Below, piece by piece: positions 1 to 6,873 of a stretch of 31,131 nt of DNA. Made by a program: the position numbers and the translations under genes. The stretch comes from PALSA-1180 sp964624625 (GTDB lineage: Bacteria > Oederibacteriota > Muellerivitia > Muellerivitales > Muellerivitaceae), in assembly GCA_964624625.1 (NCBI GenBank), contig CAZUXW010000034.1:1-31131 (forward strand). Direction: 5' to 3'. Under the pieces are notes generated by a model, which saw only the letters and a list, made by a program, of their open reading frames with translations, ran no database searches and was not told the origin of the DNA. Position 1 is the stretch's first letter. Every line of letters begins with the position of its first letter.

Positions 1-21
1 GAAATTCGAAGGAGGCAAGTT

Positions 22-339
22 ATGCCGTATGTCATTACTGAGAAGTGCGTGGACGAAGTTTACGCGCAATGCGTCGATGTCTGCCCGGTGAATTGCATTC
101 ACCCCGGCCCTTACAATGGAAAACCCTTCATGATCATCGATCCTGAAGAGTGCACCGAGTGCACCAGCTGTTTCTCCGCCTGCCCGATCGGCGCGATCGT
201 GGAAGACGCGAGCAAGGATCCGGCTTTCGCCAAGATCAACGCGGAATTGGCCCCGGCGTTCAAGAACAACGCCCCCGTCGCCACCCGCCCGGCGAACGAC
301 CCGCCGAAGCGCCCCGATGTGAACAAGTTGGTCAACTAA
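22..339 (+). CDS. 7Fe-type ferredoxin ([3Fe-4S][4Fe-4S])
   Basis: Small soluble electron carrier of 105 aa. The cysteines lie at 9, 17, 21, 25, 44, 47, 50 and 54. This C-x7-C-x3-C-x3-C ... C-x2-C-x2-C-x3-C spacing matches seven-iron ferredoxins of the Azotobacter FdI type. By analogy C9, C17 and C54 would hold a 3Fe-4S cluster, C21, C44, C47 and C50 a 4Fe-4S cluster, and C25 would be free. A further ~50 residues, Ala/Pro/Asn-rich, follow the cluster domain. The ATG is preceded by a GGAGG ribosome-binding site at 11-15 with good spacing. The gene stands alone on the plus strand, facing thiC, with a hairpin terminator just downstream. The redox partner cannot be read from context. A 2[4Fe-4S] protein is possible if C25 is used, but the spacing argues for the 7Fe class. 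Confidence 0.93.
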   Translation: MPYVITEKCVDEVYAQCVDVCPVNCIHPGPYNGKPFMIIDPEECTECTSCFSACPIGAIVEDASKDPAFAKINAELAPAFKNNAPVATRPANDPPKRPDVNKLVN

Positions 340-364
340 GCCTTCAAGCATTAAAGCCGAAAAC

Positions 365-402
365 AAAAAAGGCTCCACCCTCACGGGCGGGGCCTTTTTT
401 TA
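365..402. terminator. Bidirectional intrinsic terminator
   Basis: An A-run, a GC-rich stem (GGCTCCACCC, loop TCAC, GGGCGGGGCC, with one mismatch and one G-U pair) and a run of T. It lies 25 bases after the ferredoxin stop and 25 bases after the thiC stop on the other strand, with a T-tract on each side, so it can end transcription from both converging genes. Confidence 0.85.
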
Positions 403-427
403 TTCTCAAATAAAATTCTAAACTTCC

Positions 428-2278
428 TTAAACCTTTTGGTAAATCTCAGAACCCGTCTCAACAAATGTCTCGGACATTTTCTTCATGCCCTCTTCCAAA
501 GCCTTTTCCTCGGTGAAGCCCTGCTCCTTGGCGTAGTCCCGGACATCCTGGGTGATCTTCATGCTGCAGAACTTGGGACCGCACATGGAGCAGAAATGAG
601 CCACCTTGGCTCCGTCCGCCGGCAGGGTCTCGTCGTGATAGGAGCGGGCCATCTCCGGGTCCAGCGCCAGGTTGAACTGGTCCTCCCAACGGAACTCAAA
701 ACGCGCCTTGGACAAGGCGTTGTCCCAACGCTGGGCGGTCTGGTTCCCCTTGGCCAAATCCGCGGCATGGGCCGCGATCTTGTAGGCGATGACGCCGGCC
801 CGGACATCGTCGCGGTTCGGCAGGCCCAAGTGTTCTTTGGGCGTCACGTAGCACAACATGGCCGTACCAAACCATCCGATCATGGCGGCTCCGATGGCGC
901 TGGTGATGTGGTCGTAGCCCGGCGCGATATCCGTGGTCAAGGGCCCCAGCGTGTAGAAGGGCGCTTCGTGGCATTCGGCCAATTGCTTATCCATGTTTTC
1001 CTTGATCATGTGCATCGGCACGTGGCCCGGTCCCTCGATCATGACCTGCACATCGTGGTTCCAAGCGGTCTTGGTCAATTCACCGAGTGTTTTCAGCTCC
1101 GAGAACTGAGCCTCATCATTGGCGTCCTCAATGGAACCGGGGCGGAGTCCGTCTCCCAGGCTGAAGGAAACGTTGTAGGCCTTCATGATTTCGCAAATTT
1201 CCTCGAAGTGCGTGTAGGTGAAGTTTTCCTTGTGGTGGGCCAGGCACCATTTGGCGTGGATGGAACCGCCCCGGGAGACGATGCCGGTGCGGCGGTAGGC
1301 CGTCAGGGGCACATATCGCAGAAGCACTCCCGCGTGGATGGTGAAATAATCGACGCCTTGCTCAGCCTGCTCGATGAGGGTGTCCCGGTAAAGTTCCCAG
1401 GTCAAATCCTCGGCGATGCCCCCGACCTTTTCCAGGGCCTGGTAGATGGGCACGGTTCCGATCGGCACGGGTGAGTTGCGGAGGATCCATTCCCGGGTCT
1501 CGTGGATATTCTTTCCCGTGGAAAGATCCATCACCGTGTCCCCGCCCCAGCGGATGGACCAAATCATCTTTTCCACCTCTTCCTCAATGGAGGAAGCGAC
1601 GGCGGAGTTGCCGATGTTGGAGTTGATCTTCACCAAAAAGTTGCGGCCGATGATCATGGGCTCGATTTCGGGATGGTTGATGTTGGAGGGAATAATGGCC
1701 CTACCCCTGGCGACCTCGTCCCGGACGAACTCGGGCGTAATGACTTTCGGCATGATGGCGCCCAATCCCTGGCCTTGATGGAACCGGCCCTTTTCCACAC
1801 GCTCCCCCGCCAGTTGGTTCTCGCGAATCGCGATATATTCCATCTCGGGGGTAATGATCCCCTTCTTGGCGTAGTGCATCTGGCTGACATTGGCGCCCTT
1901 CTTGGCCCTTAAAGGTTTGCGTCGGGACGAAGCCGGGAAAGACTCAACCCCCGGGGTTTCCTTGTGGTGATAAGAGGGTTCTACTTCTTCCACATCGCCG
2001 GTCCTCAAGGTCCAGTCCAACCTCAAGGGCTTTAATCCCTTCTTCAGGTCGATGGAAACGGCGGGATCCGTATAGGGGCCGCTGCAATCGTAAACACAGA
2101 GGGGAGCGTTTTCTTCCGTTCCCTCGGCGGTTTTAGTGGGGCTTAACTTGATTTCCCTCATGGGAACTTGGATATCGTGAAGCTTGCCTTGGACATACCT
2201 TTTGCTGGATCCGGGGAAGGGTTTTCGGCTGATCCCCTCGGCCGCAGGATCTTTTCCATTTCCATTATGATTCGGCAT
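428..2278 (-). CDS. thiC: Phosphomethylpyrimidine synthase ThiC
   Basis: Converts aminoimidazole ribotide to hydroxymethylpyrimidine phosphate (HMP-P) in thiamin synthesis, as a non-canonical radical SAM enzyme. The protein is 616 aa and full length. The C-terminal cluster motif C-x2-C-x4-C (CSMCGPKFC, C563, C566, C571) is intact, as are family stretches such as GDGLRPGS and EGPGHVPMHMI. An in-frame TTG at 2311 would add 11 residues, but the ATG at 2278 has a strong GAGGGG ribosome-binding site six bases upstream, so I choose it. thiD2 lies 92 bases upstream on the same strand, and together they make and phosphorylate HMP-P. I found no TPP riboswitch in the leader or upstream of thiD2. Confidence 0.98.
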   Translation of the reverse strand: MPNHNGNGKDPAAEGISRKPFPGSSKRYVQGKLHDIQVPMREIKLSPTKTAEGTEENAPLCVYDCSGPYTDPAVSIDLKKGLKPLRLDWTLRTGDVEEVEPSYHHKETPGVESFPASSRRKPLRAKKGANVSQMHYAKKGIITPEMEYIAIRENQLAGERVEKGRFHQGQGLGAIMPKVITPEFVRDEVARGRAIIPSNINHPEIEPMIIGRNFLVKINSNIGNSAVASSIEEEVEKMIWSIRWGGDTVMDLSTGKNIHETREWILRNSPVPIGTVPIYQALEKVGGIAEDLTWELYRDTLIEQAEQGVDYFTIHAGVLLRYVPLTAYRRTGIVSRGGSIHAKWCLAHHKENFTYTHFEEICEIMKAYNVSFSLGDGLRPGSIEDANDEAQFSELKTLGELTKTAWNHDVQVMIEGPGHVPMHMIKENMDKQLAECHEAPFYTLGPLTTDIAPGYDHITSAIGAAMIGWFGTAMLCYVTPKEHLGLPNRDDVRAGVIAYKIAAHAADLAKGNQTAQRWDNALSKARFEFRWEDQFNLALDPEMARSYHDETLPADGAKVAHFCSMCGPKFCSMKITQDVRDYAKEQGFTEEKALEEGMKKMSETFVETGSEIYQKV

Positions 2279-2370
2279 TGAGAACCCCTCGTTTTGGATG
2301 GTTTGTGTCAAATCGCGTCAACAGGACAAGCATACCGATTGGTCAAGGGGATTGCAACGCTCTCCCCCTC

Positions 2371-2790
2371 CTACAGCCATTCTTCCTCGATTTTATAGCA
2401 CTCATAGCGGAGACGTTTAAAACGTCCGGAAGCCGGATGCTTCAGGAGTTTCGAGAACTCCTCCAGGGAACGCAGGGCCTCCTGGGCCCTTTTCAAGTTC
2501 ACCCTCAATAATTCAAGCGGAGTGGCCCGAACCTTCTCGTTTTTTTCACGGTTTCCCCTGCCTAAATCTTTTTTCACGTCCCGGGCCAAGACCCGGAGCC
2601 GATGGGATTTAAACAAGGATTTTTCGGCCGCCGTCACGGCATGGCGCAGTTTTTTGAGGCGGGATAACAAGCGGGGTTGGTTCAAGACAAAGCGGGCCAC
2701 GTCTTCCGCGACCCGGAACCCTTCCCTGGCGCGGTTGCAGTTGGCGTCCAAAGCCCTGAGAACGGGAAGATTTTTAGATTTAGACGCCAT
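2371..2790 (-). CDS. thiD2: ThiD2-type hydroxymethylpyrimidine phosphate kinase
   Basis: 139-aa all-helical protein matching the domain often fused to thiamin-phosphate synthase ThiE and known alone as ThiD2, an HMP-P kinase unrelated to classical ThiD. Visible signatures are LRALDANCNRAREGFRVAED near the N-terminus, the LRHAV segment, an ARDVKKDLG stretch, and the C-terminal NLKRAQEALRSLEEFSKL with LRYECYKIEE. There is no ThiE TIM-barrel part, so it is the stand-alone form. It precedes thiC and would take the thiC product to HMP-PP. The ATG lacks an obvious Shine-Dalgarno. Family assignment is firm from the motifs; the kinase activity is known for the family and inferred here. Confidence 0.85.
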   Translation of the reverse strand: MASKSKNLPVLRALDANCNRAREGFRVAEDVARFVLNQPRLLSRLKKLRHAVTAAEKSLFKSHRLRVLARDVKKDLGRGNREKNEKVRATPLELLRVNLKRAQEALRSLEEFSKLLKHPASGRFKRLRYECYKIEEEWL

Positions 2791-2823
2791 TTAGGACAAC
2801 CCCAACAAAACCAAAATTTTCAG

Positions 2824-2847
2824 CACAAGCCCCGATAGGGGCTTGTG
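2824..2847 (-). terminator. Perfect 10-bp hairpin after the comB-like gene
   Basis: CACAAGCCCC, loop GATA, then GGGGCTTGTG, a perfect inverted repeat 20 bases beyond the stop of the minus-strand ComB-like gene. Read on the minus strand it is followed by a moderately T-rich stretch (AAAATTTTGGTTTTG). It probably terminates the efp-acc-comB unit before thiD2. Confidence 0.6.
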
Positions 2848-2866
2848 GCAAAGATTATTTTAGAAG

Positions 2867-3922
2867 TTATCTCGGTTTTTTGATCATCTTGACCACCGCG
2901 GTGGCGATGGTTTTTTTGCTGAACATGGGTTTAGGCGGGCCGGACTTCTTGGACTTCTTCTCCCCCGGCGCCTTCACGTCCCCCTTTTTAGGGGCGGCCG
3001 CCACGGGAGCCTTCTCGTTCTTTTTATCCGCCGGTTTTTTGCCGTCATGCTTCTTGTCCTCATGGCCGTGGGCGCCTTTTTTACCGGACTTTTCCATGCC
3101 AGGCACGGGATGCTCCGGGTTCTTCGGGAAGAGCGGGACGGTCACCTTGATGGATTTTCCTTTTTGGGGGGCCGAGGACTTGGATTTCCCCTGGTCATCC
3201 AACTTCCGCGGTTTGGGAGTGTCTTCCTTCTCAAACATGGTTTCTTTCCAGAAAGGAACGGAGGAAACCTTGTTGACCTTCACGCAAAAGTCCAAGTCCT
3301 TCTCAAATCCCTTTTGGATCAAGGATTTTCCCTCGGGCGATTCTTTGAGCAGGTCGATTAATCTTCCCTGCCAAGGCTTATAGAGGGCGATGGCGTCCTT
3401 GGCGCTTTCCGCCAAGACGATCGGCGTCGACCCCAGGGTGCTTTGGAGGAAATCCACCAGCATTCCCGCGAAAGCCGAATCCTCGGGCCCGCCGGCGCAA
3501 ACCACCACCACATCCCTTTTACCCCGGAGACAGGAATCGTAAACATCGTTCAGGTTGATGAAGGATCCCATCATCAAATACTTGGCCTCTTTCAAGTGAC
3601 GCAGGGGCGAGGGGCTGCTGAAACAAATGATCCGGTCCTTCACTTTTTCCCGGCTCGAATCCAAGGGCGAGCCGCCTAGGGGAAATCCGGGTATTTTTTC
3701 CCAGTCCCTTTCGCCCGCCAGCATCCCCTCGCCCCGCTTCATTTTCTCAAAAGCCTTCTTCGCGGCACCAGGGTCCGGGCAGAGAATGACTCCGGCGGCT
3801 CCGTGGTAAAGATACATGGTAATCGTCGTCGAGGCCCGCAGGATATCCACCAGCACCACTGTGGCGTTTTGGATGACGGTGGGCTTTACGTCTTTAGGAT
3901 TAAAATAAACGGTTATCTTCAA
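2867..3922 (-). CDS. Divergent ComB-like (2-phosphosulfolactate phosphatase family) protein with Lys-rich tail
   Basis: Residues 1-230 match the ComB family: VVLVDILRASTTI (22-34), LAGERDWEKIPGFPLGGSPLD (68-88), a CAGG segment (142-145) and an AGMLVDFL helix. In methanogens ComB dephosphorylates phosphosulfolactate for coenzyme M; many bacteria carry homologues of unproven role. Two family motifs look changed: the usual TTNGT-like segment reads SSPSPL (102-107), and the usual GNSP reads GGSP. Residues 231-351 form a Lys/Pro/Ala-rich, probably disordered tail that the family normally lacks. The start is TTG, with GGAG six bases upstream. It sits 66 bases after accC on the same strand. The family call is sound; activity on phosphosulfolactate is doubtful. 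Confidence 0.8.
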   Translation of the reverse strand: MKITVYFNPKDVKPTVIQNATVVLVDILRASTTITMYLYHGAAGVILCPDPGAAKKAFEKMKRGEGMLAGERDWEKIPGFPLGGSPLDSSREKVKDRIICFSSPSPLRHLKEAKYLMMGSFINLNDVYDSCLRGKRDVVVVCAGGPEDSAFAGMLVDFLQSTLGSTPIVLAESAKDAIALYKPWQGRLIDLLKESPEGKSLIQKGFEKDLDFCVKVNKVSSVPFWKETMFEKEDTPKPRKLDDQGKSKSSAPQKGKSIKVTVPLFPKNPEHPVPGMEKSGKKGAHGHEDKKHDGKKPADKKNEKAPVAAAPKKGDVKAPGEKKSKKSGPPKPMFSKKTIATAVVKMIKKPR

Positions 3923-3988
3923 TTTCTTCTCCAGGACTTAAGAACTTGTGGCAAAGGCGATTGTCCATCCCATCATCCATCGTTGGTG

Positions 3989-5365
3989 CTATTTGGCCGG
4001 GCCTTCCTCACCCTTATCCTTCTTGTTTTTCATGAATTTTTCCACAAAATGCGTCGAGTAGTCGCCGCGGCGGAAAGACTCGCTTTCCAATATGGTCTTG
4101 AGAAAGCCCGTCGTGGTATGGACTCCCTCCACCACCAGCTCATCCAAGGCCCGGATCATCCGGCGGATGGCCTCATTGCGGTTCGGCGAATGCACGATAA
4201 TCTTGGCCAACATGGAATCGTAATAGGGGGGGACCTTGTAGCCCTGGTAGAGATGGGTATCCACCCGGACGCCCGGACCGCCCGGAACGTGATAGGTCGT
4301 GATGGTTCCCGGCGACGGCCTGAAGTTGTCATCGGGATTTTCCGCGTTGATGCGGCACTCGATGGCATGGCCCCTAGGTTCCAAAATATCCTTGGTGATG
4401 GAAAGGCGCTCGCCCGCGGCGATCTTGATTTGTTCCTTAATGATATCCACGCCCATGATCAACTCCGTGACCGGATGCTCCACCTGGACGCGGGTATTCA
4501 TTTCCATGAAATAAAAATCGCTGTGTTTATCCATTAAAAACTCGATGGTTCCGGCCGAGGTGTATTTCACCTGCTTGGCCAGCTTCAGGGCGTATTTCCC
4601 GATCCTCTTGCGTTGGCGGGCGGACAATACCTGTGAGGGGGCCTCTTCAATGAGCTTTTGATGGGACCTTTGGATGGTGCAGTCCCTCTCTCCCAGGTGG
4701 ACGATATGGCCGTATTCGTCCCCCAATATCTGCACCTCAATATGCCGGGGTTCCTCGATGTATTTCTCAATATAGACCTCGGGATTCCCAAAAGCCGCCT
4801 CCGCCTCAGCCCGGCAGGTTTGGAAGGCCTGGGTCAGTGAAATATCCGTATGGGCGATGCGCATCCCGCGGCCGCCGCCGCCGGCGGAAGCCTTGATGAT
4901 CACCGGGTACTTGATGCGTTTGGCCACTTCCAGGGCCTGCTTCCCGTCCAGGACGGGGCCGTCGCTTCCCGGCGTGGTGGGGGTCCCGGCCTTCTTCGCG
5001 GTCCGGATGGCGGCGACTTTGTCGCCCATCAAGCGCATTACTTCCGGCTTGGGACCGATGAATTTGATCTGGCAGCTGGCGCAAACCTCGGCGAAATGCG
5101 CGTTCTCGGCGAGAAAGCCATAGCCCGGATGGATGGCCTCGGCGTCGGTGATCTCGGCCGCGCTGATAATGGCCGGGATATTCAAGTAGCTTTCCTTGCT
5201 GGAGGCCCGGCCGATACAGACGCTTTCGTCGGCCAAGTGAACATGAAGGGATTCGGCGTCGGCCTCGGAATAAACCGCCACGGTCTTGACGCCCAGCTCC
5301 TTGCAGGCCCGGATGATGCGCAAGGCGATTTCCCCGCGGTTGGCGATGAGAACTTTATTGAACAC
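3989..5365 (-). CDS. accC: Acetyl-CoA carboxylase, biotin carboxylase subunit
   Basis: ATP-dependent carboxylation of biotin on AccB, the first half of the acetyl-CoA carboxylase reaction. The protein is 458 aa, typical for AccC. It shows the N-terminal KVLIANRGEIALRI, HPGYGFLAEN (79-88), the ATP-grasp glycine loop KASAGGGGRGMRI (158-170), and the catalytic MNTRVQVEHPVTE (289-301). The start is GTG, with AAGGA about five bases upstream. It follows accB after 80 bases holding two copies of GGTTCCAGG. accA/accD are not in the window. The last ~15 residues are Lys/Glu-rich. The same fold occurs in pyruvate and propionyl-CoA carboxylases, but the separate small BCCP next door favours AccC. Confidence 0.97.
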   Translation of the reverse strand: MFNKVLIANRGEIALRIIRACKELGVKTVAVYSEADAESLHVHLADESVCIGRASSKESYLNIPAIISAAEITDAEAIHPGYGFLAENAHFAEVCASCQIKFIGPKPEVMRLMGDKVAAIRTAKKAGTPTTPGSDGPVLDGKQALEVAKRIKYPVIIKASAGGGGRGMRIAHTDISLTQAFQTCRAEAEAAFGNPEVYIEKYIEEPRHIEVQILGDEYGHIVHLGERDCTIQRSHQKLIEEAPSQVLSARQRKRIGKYALKLAKQVKYTSAGTIEFLMDKHSDFYFMEMNTRVQVEHPVTELIMGVDIIKEQIKIAAGERLSITKDILEPRGHAIECRINAENPDDNFRPSPGTITTYHVPGGPGVRVDTHLYQGYKVPPYYDSMLAKIIVHSPNRNEAIRRMIRALDELVVEGVHTTTGFLKTILESESFRRGDYSTHFVEKFMKNKKDKGEEGPAK

Positions 5366-5369
5366 GTTT

Positions 5370-5445
5370 ATCCTTAAAAAGGTTCCAGGCGCCAGGTTCC
5401 AGGTTTTTGCTTGAACCTAGTCCCCAGAAACCCCGTACCTGAGTT
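5370..5445. repeat. Short GGTTCCAGG direct repeats in accB-accC gap
   Basis: The gap holds GGTTCCAGG twice, separated by CGCCA, followed by an inverted partner (TTGAACCTAG). On the minus strand this reads as CCTGGAACC units. It looks like a low-copy intergenic repeat. No gene is visible in it. Confidence 0.5.
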
Positions 5446-6009
5446 TTAGCTGGGATCGATCACTATCAAAGGCTGGTTGAACTCTACGGCTTGGCCGTTC
5501 TGAGCGATGATCTTCACCACTTTGCCCGCCACTTCGGCCTTCACTTCGTTCATGAGCTTCATGGCCTCGATGATGCAATAGACTTGGCCTACCGCCACCT
5601 TATCACCTTCCTCAATGAAGGACTTGGCGTCGGGCGAGGGAGCCCGGTAAAAAGTCCCCACCATCGGGGATTTCACGGTCACCGTATTGTCATTGGCCGA
5701 GGGCGATGCCGCGGCGGTGGCGCCCGCCGAAGGGGCGGAGGAGGCTGCGGCCGGGACGGCGGCCGGGGCCGGGGACTGGGCGATGACAGGAGCCATGACC
5801 GTTTGGAAAGGCATGCCGGGGCCGCGGCGCAGGTGGATTTTCATCCCCGATTGCTCAAAGCTGAGCTCGCTGATGTCCGCCTCGTTCATCAAATGGATCA
5901 CATCCTGGACCAGCGCCAGTTTGGAGCTGACCTTCACTTTTTTAGGCGCCGGTGTTTTTTTCTTTTTCTCCGGCTTGGAACCCTCGTTTTTTTCGGGACT
6001 TGTCGACAT
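5446..6009 (-). CDS. accB: Biotin carboxyl carrier protein of acetyl-CoA carboxylase
   Basis: Carries biotin between AccC and the carboxyltransferase. The protein is 187 aa: a Lys/Pro-rich N-terminus (1-30), a folded segment (31-63), an Ala/Pro-rich flexible linker (about 73-105), and the biotinyl domain (108-187). The biotinylation site is K151 in IIEAMKLMNEV. The Lys-rich start is an extension relative to typical BCCPs and resembles the Lys-rich tail of the nearby ComB-like protein. The ATG has an excellent AAAGGAG site six bases upstream. It lies between efp and accC in one transcription unit, an efp-accB-accC order seen in many bacteria. Confidence 0.97.
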   Translation of the reverse strand: MSTSPEKNEGSKPEKKKKTPAPKKVKVSSKLALVQDVIHLMNEADISELSFEQSGMKIHLRRGPGMPFQTVMAPVIAQSPAPAAVPAAASSAPSAGATAAASPSANDNTVTVKSPMVGTFYRAPSPDAKSFIEEGDKVAVGQVYCIIEAMKLMNEVKAEVAGKVVKIIAQNGQAVEFNQPLIVIDPS

Positions 6010-6056
6010 CAGTTGCTCCTTTCGCGTGAACGGCTTAAAGCGTATGGATGCGGGGT

Positions 6057-6614
6057 TTAAACTCTTTCTAAATACTCCCCGGTTCTGGTATCAACCTTAA
6101 TGACATCCCCTTCTTTAACGAAAAGGGGCACTTGAATGGAGGCGCCGGACTCCAAGGTGGCGAGTTTGCTGGCGCCCGAAACCCGGTCGCCCTTGATGCC
6201 GGGCTCGGAGGTGGTGACTTTGAGATTCACCGTAATGGGCAGTTCCACCGTGACGGGCCGGTTCTTATAAAAGAGGATATTGATGTTCATCAGTTCTTTT
6301 AGCCATTGGGAACCTTCGCCAATTTCCTCCTCGGTGAGTTCCAACTGCTCATAGGTTTCCGTATCCATAAACACGAACTTTTCATTTTGTTTATAGAGGT
6401 ACTGCATTTCCTTTTCTTCCGTGGCGGGGGTGGGACATCTTTCTTCACTATCCAGGGTCTTATCGGTCACAGTCCCTAACTCGACGTTTTTAAGCTTGAG
6501 GCGGACGAATCCACCGCCCTTGCCTGGCTTGACGTGCTGGAATTGGCTCACCCTGTATAAAATCCCATCAAATTCAACAAGATTGCCGCCTCGAAGGTTG
6601 TTTGCGCTGATCAT
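6057..6614 (-). CDS. efp: Elongation factor P
   Basis: Ribosome-binding factor that relieves stalling at polyproline stretches. About 185 aa with three beta-barrel domains; the tip loop is HVKPGKGGGF, with the Lys of PGKG at the position modified in E. coli-type EF-P. The C-terminal part shows PLFVKEGDVIKVDTRTGEYLERV. I chose the ATG at 6614 because GGAG (6623-6620) sits five bases upstream; an in-frame GTG at 6620 would add two residues. It is the first gene of efp-accB-accC behind a good promoter. A Pro-rich proteome (see the Thr/Pro surface proteins) fits a need for EF-P. No modification enzyme gene is in the window. Confidence 0.97.
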   Translation of the reverse strand: MISANNLRGGNLVEFDGILYRVSQFQHVKPGKGGGFVRLKLKNVELGTVTDKTLDSEERCPTPATEEKEMQYLYKQNEKFVFMDTETYEQLELTEEEIGEGSQWLKELMNINILFYKNRPVTVELPITVNLKVTTSEPGIKGDRVSGASKLATLESGASIQVPLFVKEGDVIKVDTRTGEYLERV

Positions 6615-6640
6615 ATCCACTCCAAAATCAATGAAAATGG

Positions 6641-6654
6641 GGGGCGAAAGCCCC
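6641..6654 (-). other. Hairpin in the efp leader
   Basis: GGGGC-GAAA-GCCCC is a perfect 5-bp stem with a four-base loop, placed about 20 bases before the efp ribosome-binding site. It would be in the efp 5' untranslated region if the promoter at 6699-6727 is used. There is no T-run after it, so it is not an obvious terminator. Confidence 0.45.
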
Positions 6655-6698
6655 TAAAAACCCTTATTTCAGGCCATAATTAGCCAAAAAGGAGGGTC

Positions 6699-6727
6699 AT
6701 TGTACAGGAAAGCCGGCAGAAGGTCAA
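6699..6727 (-). promoter_or_regulatory. Sigma70-type promoter for efp-accB-accC
   Basis: On the minus strand TTGACC (6727-6722), a 17-base spacer, then TACAAT (6704-6699): five of six consensus matches in each box. Transcription would start near 6692, about 78 bases before the efp ATG. The rest of the 6621-6873 gap holds two AAGGGTTTTAA copies (near 6775 and 6840) and a GATTTTTC/GAAAAATC inverted pair; I see no gene there. Confidence 0.72.
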
Positions 6728-6873
6728 ACCATGGACCTTCAAACGCCTGAAACTCGATTTTTCATTGTTGTTAAAGGGTTTTAAGCGCCATTGAGGGGAT
6801 CGATCCATGAGAACTGATCGAAAAATCCATATTTTACAAGGGTTTTAAAAAGAAATTTAGTTGGTCAAGGGGC

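Noticed and set aside
437..1474. 345-aa plus-strand open frame opposite thiC
   Set aside because: Antisense shadow of the well-conserved ThiC; the composition is unlike a real protein and no ribosome site is seen.
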